The notes beneath the pieces are model-generated. The model was not told where the DNA came from, ran no database searches, and saw only the letters and a program-made list of their open reading frames with translations. From Rhodospirillaceae bacterium (lineage in GTDB: Bacteria; Pseudomonadota; Alphaproteobacteria; Kiloniellales; DSM-21159), in the NCBI GenBank assembly GCA_006969625.1, contig CP030885.1, positions 1,240,001 through 1,304,000 on the forward strand: a stretch of 64,000 bases of DNA. The letters run 5' to 3'. Shown one piece after another: positions 6,579-15,433 of this stretch. A program made the position numbers and the translations under genes. Within the stretch, counting starts at the first letter, position 1, and every line of letters starts with the position of its first letter.

Positions 6579-9479
6579 CTATTCGTCGTCGTCCTGCTGT
6601 GCCTGCAGCTTCTGAAACGTCTCGACGATAGGGCCCAGGAGAGCCACATCCGGATCGCGGCCGACCTGCTTGCAGCTATCGAGGTAGGCCTGAGCTAGCG
6701 CTGCCACGAGAGAAGCGTACGCTCTTGGCAAGCGGAGGAACTGCGGGCTCAGGGCCTCCAATCCTTCTCTAAACGAGTTCGACGCGTCTTCGGTTCGTCC
6801 AAGGCCTTCCAGCACCTTGCCCCGTGCGCCCAACGACGTCGCCAGGTCGGGCGCGAAGGCGTCGGGGCGGTCGGCGGCGAGGCGGCGGTAGAGATCGGCG
6901 GCCTCCTCGGCGGCGGCCAGGGCGTCCTCGCGCCGGCCCAGGGCGCCCAGGACGTTGGCGAGGTTGTTGAGGCTCGCCGCCAGGTTCGGTGCGAAGGCGT
7001 CGGGGCGGGCGGCGGCGAGGGCGCGGTAGAGATCGACGGCCTCCTCGGCGGCCTCCAGGGCGTCCTCGCGCCGGCCCAGGGCGCTGAGGAAGCTGGCGAG
7101 GTTGTTGAGGCTTCCCGCCAGATCGGGGGTGAAGGCGTCGGGGCGGGCGGCGGCGAGGGCGCGGTAGAGATCGACGGCCTCCTCGGCGGCCTCCAGGGCG
7201 TCCTCGCGCCGGCCCAGGGCGCTGAGGCGGATGGCGAGGTTGGTGAGGCTCATCGCCAGGTCGGGGGTGAAGGCGTCGGGGCGAGCCTCGGCCAGGGCGC
7301 GGCGCAGCGCGACGGCCTCCTCGGCCGCGGCCAGGGCGTCCTCGCGCCGGCCCAGGGCGCTCAGGAAGCTGGCGAGGTTGTTGAGGCTTCCCGCCAGATC
7401 GGGGGCGAAGGCGTCGGGGCGGTCGGCGGCGAGCCGGCGGTAGAGACCGGCGGCCTCCTCGGCGGCCTCCAGGGCGTCCTCGCGCCGGCCCAGGGCGCTG
7501 AGGCGGTTGGCGAGGTTGGTGAGGCTCATCGCCAGGTCGGGGGTGAAGGCGTCGGGGCGAGCCTCGGCCAGGGCGCGGCGCAGCGCGACGGCCTCCTCGG
7601 CCGCGGCCAGGGCGTCCTCGCGCCGGCCCAGGGCGCTCAGGAAGCTGGCGAGGTTGTTGAGGCTCGCCGCCAGGTCGGGGGTGAAGGCGTCGGGGCGGGC
7701 CTCGGCGAGGCGGCGGCGCAAGGCGACGGCCTCCTCGGCGGCGGCCAGGGCGTCCTCGCGCCGGCCCAGGGCACCGAGCCGGACGGCGAGGTTGTTGGCG
7801 TAGCCGGCGCGTCGTTCGGGATCCTCTGCGCGGTCGCGCAGGATCTGGGTGGCGGCGGCGGCCAGCTCGCGCAGGTTCACGGTGTCATGCGGCGTTGCGT
7901 CGTGGATCGCCCTGGAGGCCGCCGCATCCTGCGTGCGGGCCAACACCTTGGCCCCCAGCGGGCCGGCCGGATCGCCCTGGGCCATCGCGACGCCGAACGC
8001 CGCCAGCAGGGCCTCGGTTCCGCCGGCGGCGAGGGCGGTTTCGATCTTGCGGTCTGTTTCGCAACCGGACGTTCGCTCGTCGCTTGTGCGCTCGCACCCT
8101 GCCTCGCGTTCTGGCTCGCGTTCTGGGATGGCATTCGTCTTGTCGTAGCGCTGGGCGTGCCAGGTCAGGTGGCGCAGCAGGCCGCCGAGGGCGTCTTGCG
8201 GCAGGCCGGGCACGGCGGTTGCCAGATCGCCGACCTGCAGGCGGCGGGTCAGGAAGGTCGCCAGGCGGTCGGGGGCGAGGCCGGCGAAGGTCTTCGCCTC
8301 TGCCCCCGGATAGAGGCGGGCCAGCGCGCCGGCCAGCCCTTCGCAGGTGCGCATCTGCCCCTCGCCGCGCAGGCCAGGCCAGTGCGAGAGGCGCGCCGCG
8401 AGCGTCGGCCGGTCGGCGTTCGCCGCCACGGTGCTGGCCCAGGCGACGATGCGCTCCATGACAGCGCCTTTCAGACCCTGGCCGTCCAGCCCGGCCGTCT
8501 CGACGGCGGCGTCCCAGAACCTGGTGCGCTCCCGCTTCAGCAGCTTCTCGATCAGCGCGACCTCGGGCGGCTCGTCCGTGCGCAGGTCCGGGGGCGTGTC
8601 GCCGAAGGCGGCCAGCAGGGCGGCCATGTGCAGGTCGAGCGCGTCGGCCTGCTCGACCTCGGGCAGCCAGTCCTGCACCCGAGGGGCTGCGCCATCCGCT
8701 TGGCCCATCAGGGCGCGGAAGGCGGCGTAGGCGCGGTCCAGTTCCGCCTGCAGGTCGGCGCCGGCCGGGCGGGCGATCGGCTCCAGCGCCCATTTCAGGG
8801 CGGCGCGGTCGAAGGGATTGGGCTGGCGATGGTCGCTTTCGAAGGCCGTCTCCAGCTCGTCGTACCAATCGCCCTCGCTGCGGGCGAGCAGCAGGATGCG
8901 GGTCTGGTGCTCCCCGCGCCTCTCCGCCGCGTCCAGCGCCGCCCGGACCAGCGCCTTGGTCATGGCGACCCGCTCGGCGCGCTCGGCGTAGTCGACGACC
9001 AGCAGCAGCGGCCCCTTGGTCCTGCTCATCAGGGGCGCGAAGTGCTCCGCATCGCTCACCCCGTCGGCGGAGAGGAAGCCGACCAGCCAGGGGTCGTTCC
9101 AGGTCAGGACGTTGCGGCAGAGTTGCCGGGCGAAGCGCGTCTTGCCGCGGCCCGGCCCGCCGGTCAGCAGCGCGATCCGGACGTTAGGGCTGCGCTCGCC
9201 CGCCCAGGCCTCGAACGCCGCCATCTCGGCGTCGCGGTGGGCGAAGCGCACCAGCTCGTACTGCTCGCGCAGCAGGGTGCTCGGCGGCTCGGCGAAGGGG
9301 TCGGGCCTGCGCTGCGGCGTATCCAGCAGCGCGTCGCGCGCCGGCAGCGTCTTCCAGAGTTCGTCGACGGCCAGGTCGCAGGCTTCGCGGACCGCATGCG
9401 ACCAGGTCAGCGGAATGAAGGAGTAGAGCGCGATGCGCCCCAGCCTGACCTTGACCTCGCTGCTGCCGCCCGCCGTCAT
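6579..9479 (-). CDS. STAND-like P-loop NTPase with C-terminal tandem TPR array
   Basis: This 966-residue protein combines a short N-terminal region (1-85) of unknown type and a P-loop NTPase with Walker A GGPGRGKTRF near residue 105 and Walker B LLLVVDYAE near 160. A helical region (~250-480) follows, then an acidic/basic linker rich in E, R and C (~475-500). The C-terminus holds seven 46-residue tetratricopeptide repeats (571-892) plus a partial eighth. The repeats begin LGRREDALxAAEEA and contain the RPDAF and SLNNLA motifs. STAND NTPases use repeats of this kind to sense partners, and some act in stress or anti-phage signalling. No effector domain is recognisable, so a role is not assigned. 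The gene is alone, tail-to-tail with mobA (21-base gap) and 111 bases downstream of rhlE. Confidence 0.85.
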   Translation of the reverse strand: MTAGGSSEVKVRLGRIALYSFIPLTWSHAVREACDLAVDELWKTLPARDALLDTPQRRPDPFAEPPSTLLREQYELVRFAHRDAEMAAFEAWAGERSPNVRIALLTGGPGRGKTRFARQLCRNVLTWNDPWLVGFLSADGVSDAEHFAPLMSRTKGPLLLVVDYAERAERVAMTKALVRAALDAAERRGEHQTRILLLARSEGDWYDELETAFESDHRQPNPFDRAALKWALEPIARPAGADLQAELDRAYAAFRALMGQADGAAPRVQDWLPEVEQADALDLHMAALLAAFGDTPPDLRTDEPPEVALIEKLLKRERTRFWDAAVETAGLDGQGLKGAVMERIVAWASTVAANADRPTLAARLSHWPGLRGEGQMRTCEGLAGALARLYPGAEAKTFAGLAPDRLATFLTRRLQVGDLATAVPGLPQDALGGLLRHLTWHAQRYDKTNAIPEREPEREAGCERTSDERTSGCETDRKIETALAAGGTEALLAAFGVAMAQGDPAGPLGAKVLARTQDAAASRAIHDATPHDTVNLRELAAAATQILRDRAEDPERRAGYANNLAVRLGALGRREDALAAAEEAVALRRRLAEARPDAFTPDLAASLNNLASFLSALGRREDALAAAEEAVALRRALAEARPDAFTPDLAMSLTNLANRLSALGRREDALEAAEEAAGLYRRLAADRPDAFAPDLAGSLNNLASFLSALGRREDALAAAEEAVALRRALAEARPDAFTPDLAMSLTNLAIRLSALGRREDALEAAEEAVDLYRALAAARPDAFTPDLAGSLNNLASFLSALGRREDALEAAEEAVDLYRALAAARPDAFAPNLAASLNNLANVLGALGRREDALAAAEEAADLYRRLAADRPDAFAPDLATSLGARGKVLEGLGRTEDASNSFREGLEALSPQFLRLPRAYASLVAALAQAYLDSCKQVGRDPDVALLGPIVETFQKLQAQQDDDE
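6804..7769 (-). repeat. Seven tandem 138-bp repeats coding for TPR units
   Basis: Inside the NTPase gene, seven in-frame units of 138 bp cover residues 571-892. They are close to identical at DNA level: the same 20-base blocks, such as gtcctcgcgccggcccagg, recur in each. Alternate units pair as two subtypes (A-R-P-D-A-F-T-P and D-R-P-D-A-F-A-P). Such identity implies recent duplication or gene conversion and makes copy number prone to change. Confidence 0.9.
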
Positions 9480-9590
9480 CTGCCTCGTCGCGCGATTGCG
9501 TGCCCCGAGGGGGGCTACAGCCGACGATGGCAGAGCATGCAGACGGGGGCAAGGCGGCGCCGGACGAAGCGCCCCCCGCGCCGCCGGCGC

Positions 9591-10901
9591 TTACGCCGCG
9601 CGGCGCTGCTGGCGGCCGGGGTGGCCGGGGCGGCCGCGGTGGCCCTGAGCACCACCGGACTTGGCGCCGCCGGACTTGGCGCCGCCCGGCTTGCCCCCGC
9701 CGAACTTTTGGCCGCGTCCGCCGCGCTTCGGCTGGGCGGCCTTGGTCGCTTCGGCCGCCGCCATGCGGCGCGCCTCGGGGCTGCGGCGGTCCTCCAGCGG
9801 CAGGTGGCCGACCAGCTTCTGGATGTCCTTCAGGTAGGCGATTTCCTCGTTGGTGCAGAAGGAGATCGCCAGGCCCTCGCGGCCGGCGCGCGCGGTGCGG
9901 CCGATGCGGTGGACGTAGGCCTCGGGGACGTTGGGCAGCTCGAAGTTGACGACGTGGCTGACCTCCGGCACGTCGATGCCGCGCGCCGCCACGTCGGTGG
10001 CGACCAGCACCGGCAGGCGGCCGGACTTGAAGTCGGCGAGCGCGCGGGTGCGCTGGCCCTGGGACTTGTCGCCGTGGATGGCGGCGGCGTCGATGCCGTC
10101 GGACGCCAACTGCTTGGTCAGGCGGTCGGCGCCGCGCTTGGTGCGGGTGAAGACGAGCGAGCGGGAGAAGTCCGGCCGGCGCAGCAGCTCGGCCAGCAGG
10201 CCGCGGCGCATGCCGCTGTCCAGCAGGATGACCTGCTGCTCGACCCGCTCGGCGGTGGTGGCGACCGGGGTCACCGAGACCTTGACCGGCTCGCTCAGCA
10301 GGGCGTCGGCCAGGCCGGCGATCTCCTTCGGCATGGTGGCGGAGAACAGCAGGGTCTGATGCTGCGCCGGCAGGCGGCCCATGATCTTGCGGATCGGCGG
10401 CAGGAAGCCGAGGTCGAGCATGTGGTCGGCCTCGTCCAGCACGGCCACCTCGGTGGCGTCGAAGCGGATCAGGCGGTTGTCCAGGTGCTCGATCAGGCGG
10501 CCGGGCGTGGCGACCAGCACGTCCAGGCCGCGCTTCAGCGCCGCGATCTGCGGGCCGTGCTTGGCGCCGCCGGTGACGAGCGCGGTGGAGATGCGGCTGC
10601 CGTGCGCCAGGGTGCGGAAGCTCTGCTCGATCTGGGCGGCCAGCTCGCGGGTCGGCGCCAGCACCAGGGCGCGGCAGGTGCCGGGCTGCGGCCTGCCGCG
10701 CGCAGCGAGCAGGCGCTGGAGGATGGGCAGGGCGAAGGCCGCCGTCTTGCCGGTGCCGGTCTGGGCGATGCCCAGCAGGTCGCGGCCGTCCAGCGCGTGC
10801 GGGATGGCCTGGGCCTGGATCGGCGTCGGCGTCGTGAAGCCGGCCTGGGCGACGGCGCGCAGCAAGGGCGCCGCGAGGCCGAGGGAAGCGAAATCGGTCA
10901 T
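9591..10901 (-). CDS. rhlE: DEAD-box ATP-dependent RNA helicase, RhlE-like
   Basis: This 436-residue RNA helicase probably remodels rRNA or mRNA structure. All DEAD-box motifs are present in order: Q-motif TPTPIQAQAIP, AQTGTGKT, APTRELAAQ, TPGRL, DEAD, SAT, then in the second RecA domain ATDVAARGID and HRIGRTARAG. The last ~45 residues form a Gly/Lys/Arg-rich low-complexity tail with two copies of GGAKS, typical of RNA-binding tails in RhlE-like proteins. The ATG at 10901 directly precedes the conserved start (TDFASLGL) and has GAAAAGAAAG upstream. It stands alone, divergent from the FAH gene across a 401-base gap. Confidence 0.92.
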   Translation of the reverse strand: MTDFASLGLAAPLLRAVAQAGFTTPTPIQAQAIPHALDGRDLLGIAQTGTGKTAAFALPILQRLLAARGRPQPGTCRALVLAPTRELAAQIEQSFRTLAHGSRISTALVTGGAKHGPQIAALKRGLDVLVATPGRLIEHLDNRLIRFDATEVAVLDEADHMLDLGFLPPIRKIMGRLPAQHQTLLFSATMPKEIAGLADALLSEPVKVSVTPVATTAERVEQQVILLDSGMRRGLLAELLRRPDFSRSLVFTRTKRGADRLTKQLASDGIDAAAIHGDKSQGQRTRALADFKSGRLPVLVATDVAARGIDVPEVSHVVNFELPNVPEAYVHRIGRTARAGREGLAISFCTNEEIAYLKDIQKLVGHLPLEDRRSPEARRMAAAEATKAAQPKRGGRGQKFGGGKPGGAKSGGAKSGGAQGHRGRPGHPGRQQRRAA

Positions 10902-11302
10902 GGGTGTCTTTCTTTTCAGTCCATGCGGCCACGGCCGGCGGCGCCGGAGACGGACTCCGGACGCCGCGCCGCAGCGCGGTTGAGGGCAACACAAGCCCCG
11001 CGGTCCTGGACTTGAGTAAGGGGAGAAGCGGTCCGGGGCGCTGGCGCGAGAAGCGGAGCCTTATCCGGGCTCCGGCAAGCGGACGCGGCGACAGCGCCGG
11101 AAATCGTGGTGCGGAGACTGCGCAGGCTTTCCCGGAGTTGTCAAAGGAAACCGTGCTGCGGCGCACAACGAGGAGATCGGCCCCTTCGCTCGAAAATGCA
11201 AGGGACGAGATAGAGGGGACGAGACGAAACGATGGGGCGAGACGCCGCGGGCGGTTCCGCGCTATGCGGGGCGCGGACCGAGACAGGCAAGGAGTCGCCC
11301 CC
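10902..11302. other. 401-base gap between rhlE and the FAH-family gene
   Basis: No convincing gene lies here; frames that read through it lack family features. It must hold the rhlE promoter (leftward) and that of the FAH gene (rightward), but no clear -35/-10 pair stands out. A small hairpin CGGAGCC-N7-GGCTCCG is at 11054-11074. AAGGAG at 11289-11294 is the ribosome site for the rightward gene. Confidence 0.5.
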
Positions 11303-12145
11303 ATGAAGCTGCTGCGCTACGGCCCCGCCGGTGCGGAACGCCCCGGCCTGCTGGACGCCGCCGGAACCGTGCGCGACCTCTCGGCGCTGCTCGGCGAGAT
11401 CGACGGCGCGGCCCTGTCCGGCGAGGCGCTCGAGCGGCTGCGGCAGGTCGATCCCGCGCGGCTGCCGCCGGTCCCGGCGCCCGGCCGGATCGGGCCGTGC
11501 GTGGCCGGCGTCGGCAAGTTCGTCGCCATCGGCCTCAACTACGCCGACCATGCCGCCGAGGCTGGCCAGCCGGTGCCGAGCGAGCCGATCGTCTTCTTCA
11601 AGGCGACCTCGTGCATCAGCGGCCCGGACGACCCGGTGCCGATCCCACGCGGCTGCGGCAAGCTGGACTATGAGGTCGAGCTGGGCGTGGTGGTCGGGGA
11701 GCGCGCCCAGTACGTCGACGAGGCCGCCGCGCTGGACCACGTCGCCGGCTACTGCGTGGTCAACGACGTCTCGGCGCGCGACTTCCAGCTCGAGCGCGGC
11801 GGGCAGTGGGTGAAGGGCAAGAGCCACGACGGCTTCGGCCCGCTCGGCCCCTGGCTGGTGACGCGCGACGAGGTGCCCGACCCGCAGAACCTGCGCCTCT
11901 GGCTGGAGGTGGACGGGGCGCGGCGGCAGGACGGCACGACCGCGACCATGGTCTTCGGCGTCGCCCACCTGGTCAGCTACCTCAGCCGCTTCATGACCCT
12001 GCACCCCGGCGACGTCATCGCCACCGGCACGCCGCCGGGCGTCGGCCTGGGCATGAAGCCGCCGACCTTCCTGCAGCCGGGCCAGACCCTGCGTCTGGGC
12101 ATCGACGGCCTGGGCACCCAGACCCAGACGGTGCAGCGGGCCTGA
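11303..12145 (+). CDS. Fumarylacetoacetate hydrolase (FAH) family protein
   Basis: This 280-residue soluble enzyme has the FAH fold, which hydrolyses or decarboxylates/isomerises oxo-acids in aromatic or sugar-acid catabolism. The N-terminal domain starts MKLLRYGPAGAERPGLLD, the pattern of the 2-hydroxyhepta-2,4-diene-1,7-dioate isomerase and 2,4-diketo-3-deoxy-L-fuconate hydrolase subgroup. Catalytic-domain marks are VGKFVAIGLNYADHAAEAG, KLDYEVELGVVVG with the metal-binding acidic residues, NDVSARDFQLERGGQWVKGK and TGTPPGVGLGMKPP. The start has AAGGAG eight bases before the ATG. No pathway neighbours identify the substrate. Downstream is the convergent GNAT gene, 10 bases away. Confidence 0.85.
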   Translation: MKLLRYGPAGAERPGLLDAAGTVRDLSALLGEIDGAALSGEALERLRQVDPARLPPVPAPGRIGPCVAGVGKFVAIGLNYADHAAEAGQPVPSEPIVFFKATSCISGPDDPVPIPRGCGKLDYEVELGVVVGERAQYVDEAAALDHVAGYCVVNDVSARDFQLERGGQWVKGKSHDGFGPLGPWLVTRDEVPDPQNLRLWLEVDGARRQDGTTATMVFGVAHLVSYLSRFMTLHPGDVIATGTPPGVGLGMKPPTFLQPGQTLRLGIDGLGTQTQTVQRA

Positions 12146-12155
12146 AGCAGGTCGT

Positions 12156-12992
12156 CTAGCCGAACTCCGGCCCGGCGGTCAGCCACAGCAGCTCGGGCTC
12201 GGCGGCGGGCGGCGCGCCCAGGTGCATGCGCCGGAACGGCCGCTGGGCGGCGAAGCCCTGCGCCGCGAGCGCCGGCTCCAGTCCGCTGCCGTCGCGCGCG
12301 TCGGCGACCGCCGGCGCGGGGCCCAGCAGGTCGAGGCCGGCCGCCAGCAGCGTGTGTGCGGCCTCGTCCGTCTCGGCGACCAGCGGGCCGAGGTGCCAGG
12401 CGCGCCGGCCGGGGCGCAGCAGCAGGCTGCCCTGCGGGTGCAGGATGCGCTGGCCGTCCGCCGCCAAAGCGTTCAGCAGAACGCTGCGCGGCGCGCCCAT
12501 GGCGCGGGCATCGCGTGCGACCACCTCGGCCGGCAGCGGCGTCGCCGCTGCGGCCGTGGGTGGCGGGCCGGCGGCCGCGCCGGGCCGATGCCATCGCGTC
12601 AGGGGCAGTCCCGGTTTGAAGCCGAGACCGCGATACACCGCCTCGCCGGCCGGCGTGGCGTCCAGCACCGCGGTCCGGCCCCGCGCGCGGCAGGCCTGCA
12701 CGGCCTCGCGCATGAGGTGGCGCGCCAGCCCGTGCCGGCGCCAGGCGGCGGTCACCAGCACCATCGAAATCCAGGCGATCCCGGCGTCGTAGGGAAGCAG
12801 CACCGCACTCGCCACCGGCCGGTTGCCGGCGGCCAGGCCGAAGCCGCGTCCGCAGCGCAGCAGGCGCCGCCAGTCCGCCTCCGTCTGGTTCCAGCCGGCC
12901 TCGTCGGAGAGAGCGAGCAGGCTGTCAGCGGGCGCGTCCGCCAGCGCGCAGGGCAAGAGCGCGGCGGGCAGGCCCTCGAGCGGCAGCGCCAT
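12156..12992 (-). CDS. GNAT-family N-acetyltransferase (tandem GNAT, YnaD/Acetyltransf_18-like)
   Basis: This 278-residue protein has an N-terminal GNAT domain with the acetyl-CoA loop segment VLVTAAWRRHGLARHLMREAVQ (residues about 80-100) and AVYRGLGFKPG, then a second, poorly conserved GNAT-like half rich in Ala and Pro. This resembles the two-domain GNAT group often annotated Acetyltransf_18. Its ATG overlaps the stop codon of the upstream SDR gene by one base (TGATG), so the two are translationally coupled and probably act on related substrates. The acceptor is unknown. Confidence 0.75.
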   Translation of the reverse strand: MALPLEGLPAALLPCALADAPADSLLALSDEAGWNQTEADWRRLLRCGRGFGLAAGNRPVASAVLLPYDAGIAWISMVLVTAAWRRHGLARHLMREAVQACRARGRTAVLDATPAGEAVYRGLGFKPGLPLTRWHRPGAAAGPPPTAAAATPLPAEVVARDARAMGAPRSVLLNALAADGQRILHPQGSLLLRPGRRAWHLGPLVAETDEAAHTLLAAGLDLLGPAPAVADARDGSGLEPALAAQGFAAQRPFRRMHLGAPPAAEPELLWLTAGPEFG

Positions 12993-14035
12993 CAATACTT
13001 GCCGTCGCGCGTCTCGAAGTGGGTGGGTTTGCCGAGCGAACGCCCGCCGCGCTGCAGCCACTGCGCCTGCCAGGCGATCATCGTCGCCAGGGGCACGCGC
13101 GGGTAGCCGAACAGGGCGTGCGCCTGCGCCGCGTTGTTCAGCCAGGCCTCGGGCGCTTCCGTCCCGGTGAACGCCACCGGCTTGCCGAAGAGCGCACCGA
13201 AGCGTTCGGCCAGCCAGCGCACCGAGATCGCCTCCGGCCCGGTGACGTTCAGCGGGCTCGTCGGGGCGGTGGCGTGGCGCAGGCTGCGCAGCGCCTGGGC
13301 GTTGGCGTCGCCCTGCCAGATGACGTTGACGTGGCCCATCGTCAGGTCGACCGGCTGGCCGGCCAGCACCTTGGCCGCGACGTCGTGCAGCACCCCGTAG
13401 CGCAGGTCGATGGCGTAGTTCAGGCGAATCAGGCGACCCGGGGTGCCGTACTGATGGGAGTAGTGTTCGAACACCCGCTCGCGGGCGAGGCAAGAGTTGG
13501 CGTACTCGCCCGGCGGCGGGTTGGGCGTCACCGTCTCGTCCGGGCCCTGGCCGGTCACCGGAAAGAAGGGGTACACGCAGCCGGTCGAGAAGGCGACGAT
13601 CCGGCTGTCGCGGTAGCGCTCGGCCACGAAGCCGGGGACCAGCGCGTTCATCGCCCAGGTCAGGTGCTCGGCACCGGCGGAGCCGAACTTGCGGCCGGCC
13701 ATGTAGACGACGTTCGCCACGTCCGGCAGCGCCGCGACCGCGGCCGGGTCGAGCAGGTCGGCGCGCACCGGCTCGACACCGGCCCGCTCGAGCTCCGCGG
13801 CGACCGTCTCGTCGCTGAAGCGGGCGACGCCGTAGACGCGCTTGCCCGGCGCCGCGCGCTTGGCCAGGCGGGCCAGGGTCGGCCCCATCTTGCCGCCGAC
13901 CCCCAGCACCGCGATGTCGCCCTCCAGCGTGGCGAGGTCCGCCGCCAGCGCCGGGTCCGGGCGGGTCATGAAGTCTTCCAGCGCCTCTTCGCCGTCGAAG
14001 CCTTGCGGCAGTCCTGGCGGGATCGAATCCAACAT
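12992..14035 (-). CDS. NAD-dependent epimerase/dehydratase-like SDR protein without the catalytic lysine
   Basis: This 347-residue extended-SDR protein has a Rossmann glycine motif at residues 44-51 (LGVGGKMG), [11 protein letters not shown] at 108-118 where NAD is normally contacted, and the FSTGCVYP active-site strand at 149-156. At the catalytic YxxxK position the sequence is Y178-A-N-S-C182, so Lys is replaced by Cys, although the tyrosine is kept. Downstream segments ([37 protein letters not shown]) match sugar-nucleotide epimerase relatives. It is coupled by a one-base overlap to the GNAT gene. It may be a non-standard reductase/epimerase or a binding protein; substrate unknown. Confidence 0.8.
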   Translation of the reverse strand: MLDSIPPGLPQGFDGEEALEDFMTRPDPALAADLATLEGDIAVLGVGGKMGPTLARLAKRAAPGKRVYGVARFSDETVAAELERAGVEPVRADLLDPAAVAALPDVANVVYMAGRKFGSAGAEHLTWAMNALVPGFVAERYRDSRIVAFSTGCVYPFFPVTGQGPDETVTPNPPPGEYANSCLARERVFEHYSHQYGTPGRLIRLNYAIDLRYGVLHDVAAKVLAGQPVDLTMGHVNVIWQGDANAQALRSLRHATAPTSPLNVTGPEAISVRWLAERFGALFGKPVAFTGTEAPEAWLNNAAQAHALFGYPRVPLATMIAWQAQWLQRGGRSLGKPTHFETRDGKY

Positions 14036-14132
14036 CGCGCGGCCCTTCGCGTTTTAACCGAACGTTTCATAGCAGCATGGGGCAGCGCGCCGGTGGGAAC
14101 AAGCGGCTTCCGGACGAGGGGCGCCGGGCACG

Positions 14133-14546
14133 TCAGATCTGTGCCACCGCCTCGACCTCGAACAGGAAGTCCTCCTTCACCAGGCGGTCGACGACCAGGA
14201 TGGTGTTGGGCGGAAAGGGCTCGCCGCCGAACCACTCCGGGAAGTGCTCGGCGCGCAGTCGCATGAAGATCTCGATGTCCTGGGAATGCACGAAGAAGGT
14301 GGTGAACTTGACCACGTTGGGAAGGTCGCCACCCATCCCGCGCAGCACCGCACGCATGTTGGCGAAGACCTGATGGAACTGGGCGGCGAAGTCGTGTTGG
14401 CCGACCACCTTGCCGTCGAGGTCGACCGAGAGCTGCCCGGCCAGGAACAGCAGCTTCTCGCCGGCCTTCGCGACGCCGACGTGGGAGTACAGCCCCTGTG
14501 CCGGGGCCGTGTGCGGCGGGTCGATGTAGTCGGTCGGCTTGCCCAT
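14133..14546 (-). CDS. RidA family protein
   Basis: This 137-residue protein belongs to the YjgF/YER057c/UK114 (RidA) family, whose members hydrolyse reactive enamine/imine intermediates from PLP enzymes. The family pattern is clear: GLYSHVGVAKAGEKLLFLAGQLSVD near residues 19-41, an F-x-N-M-R-A-V-L segment, VVKFTTFFV and a C-terminal VDRLVKEDFLFEVEAVAQI. The catalytic Arg of RidA sensu stricto (in the R-A-D-F-x-x-MN region) is not obvious, so it may be one of the Rid2-7 subgroups. It is monocistronic by spacing (97 bases from the SDR gene). Confidence 0.85.
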   Translation of the reverse strand: MGKPTDYIDPPHTAPAQGLYSHVGVAKAGEKLLFLAGQLSVDLDGKVVGQHDFAAQFHQVFANMRAVLRGMGGDLPNVVKFTTFFVHSQDIEIFMRLRAEHFPEWFGGEPFPPNTILVVDRLVKEDFLFEVEAVAQI

Positions 14547-14656
14547 GGGCGCTCTGCGCTTTCCCTGATGTGCGGTACGCAGCAGGTTAGGGCGCGAGCG
14601 GCCTCCGGGAAAGCCCGGCGCTTCCGATGTTTCGGGCAAAGCTTGGGCTGTGCGGC

Positions 14657-15022
14657 CTATTCCTCCAGGATCAGGCGCGCTTCCTCGATGCGAGCGGTGC
14701 AGGCCTCTGTGTCGCCGCTTTCGCGCGCGGCGATAGCCTCTTCCAATTTGACCAGCGCCGCGGCCTTGCCGGGGCTGTCGCCGAACCAATTCTCGCGCGG
14801 CGTCGCCGGCCCGGTCTCGGCGTAGACGGTCGTGCCGCCATCCTCCTCGATGGCCTTGCCCTTGTTCAGGATCGGGCCGGCGTCCGTCGGACGTTCGTGC
14901 AACTCCAGCCGCTCCTTGATCGCTTCGATACCGGCCGCGCAATCGGCAGCGGCAGTGGCGCCGGGCAGGGCCGTCAGGCCGAACAAGGCGGCAGCGACGG
15001 CAATCTCGATCCTGTAGGCCAT
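14657..15022 (-). CDS. Hypothetical exported protein, 121 residues
   Basis: I do not recognise a family. A signal peptide is visible (MAYRIEIAVAAALFGLTAL, cleavage near A-T-A-A-A), leaving a ~95-residue periplasmic domain. It has two Cys, one just after the cleavage site and one at residue ~107, which could form a disulfide. The mature part is charged and probably mostly helical; its end (ALVKLEEAIAARESGDTEAC) looks like a small helical hairpin. It is separated from ridA by 110 bases and divergent from the methyltransferase gene. Confidence 0.65.
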   Translation of the reverse strand: MAYRIEIAVAAALFGLTALPGATAAADCAAGIEAIKERLELHERPTDAGPILNKGKAIEEDGGTTVYAETGPATPRENWFGDSPGKAAALVKLEEAIAARESGDTEACTARIEEARLILEE

Positions 15023-15433
15023 GGAGGAGCGACCCTTTCCAAGTATCGCGTCCGGCCAGCTGCCGAACGCGGTTTCGCATCAGCCGCTCCAAACGGCGTC
15101 GTCCCGCTGGAGTTCCCTCGAAGCCGGGATTGCATGCTTCGTCGATGTCGCAAAGAGATAATTTGCGTCGCAACTGCGATACTTGTTAGCTTGAAAGCCA
15201 AGGCGAAAGGACGGCCCGAGACACCGGACCGGCGCCGCGTGCACCGGCCGCCGTATTGCTTGTGCCGTCGCGCCGGCGTCGGCGCCCCTGCGGTCGGATC
15301 CGGTTCGCTGCATTCTTCGCCCGGCCGACGGCCGAGATGCCGCCGTACGGCCGTAGCCTCGAGCGGCGGCATCCGGACACCGGGGCGGCGCTCCACATCG
15401 ACACCGAAGACACGAGGGAGGGAGACGACCGCC
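15023..15433. other. 411-base gap upstream of the betaine methyltransferase gene
   Basis: No gene is supported in this gap. It contains a cluster of related motifs: CGCAAA at 15149-15154 and the inverted repeat TTGCG-T-CGCAA at 15163-15173, inside a locally AT-richer stretch (15150-15195). These could be operator half-sites controlling the osmolyte gene. TTGCGT at 15163-15168 could serve as a -35 box, but the -10 candidate 17 bases on is poor. GGGAGGGAG just before 15422 is the likely ribosome site. Confidence 0.4.

Noticed and set aside
6804-7769. Tandem repeats considered as a CRISPR array or satellite
   Set aside because: Units are 138 bp, contiguous, in frame and encode TPR helices; there are no unique spacers.
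7887-11015. 1042-codon open frame on the plus strand across the NTPase and rhlE genes
   Set aside because: It is antisense to two genes with complete motifs and reads as Arg/Gly/Gln-rich low-complexity sequence.
15023-15433. Gap before the betaine methyltransferase gene considered as a SAM or SAH riboswitch
   Set aside because: I could not find the conserved core or a consistent set of paired stems of these riboswitch classes by eye.
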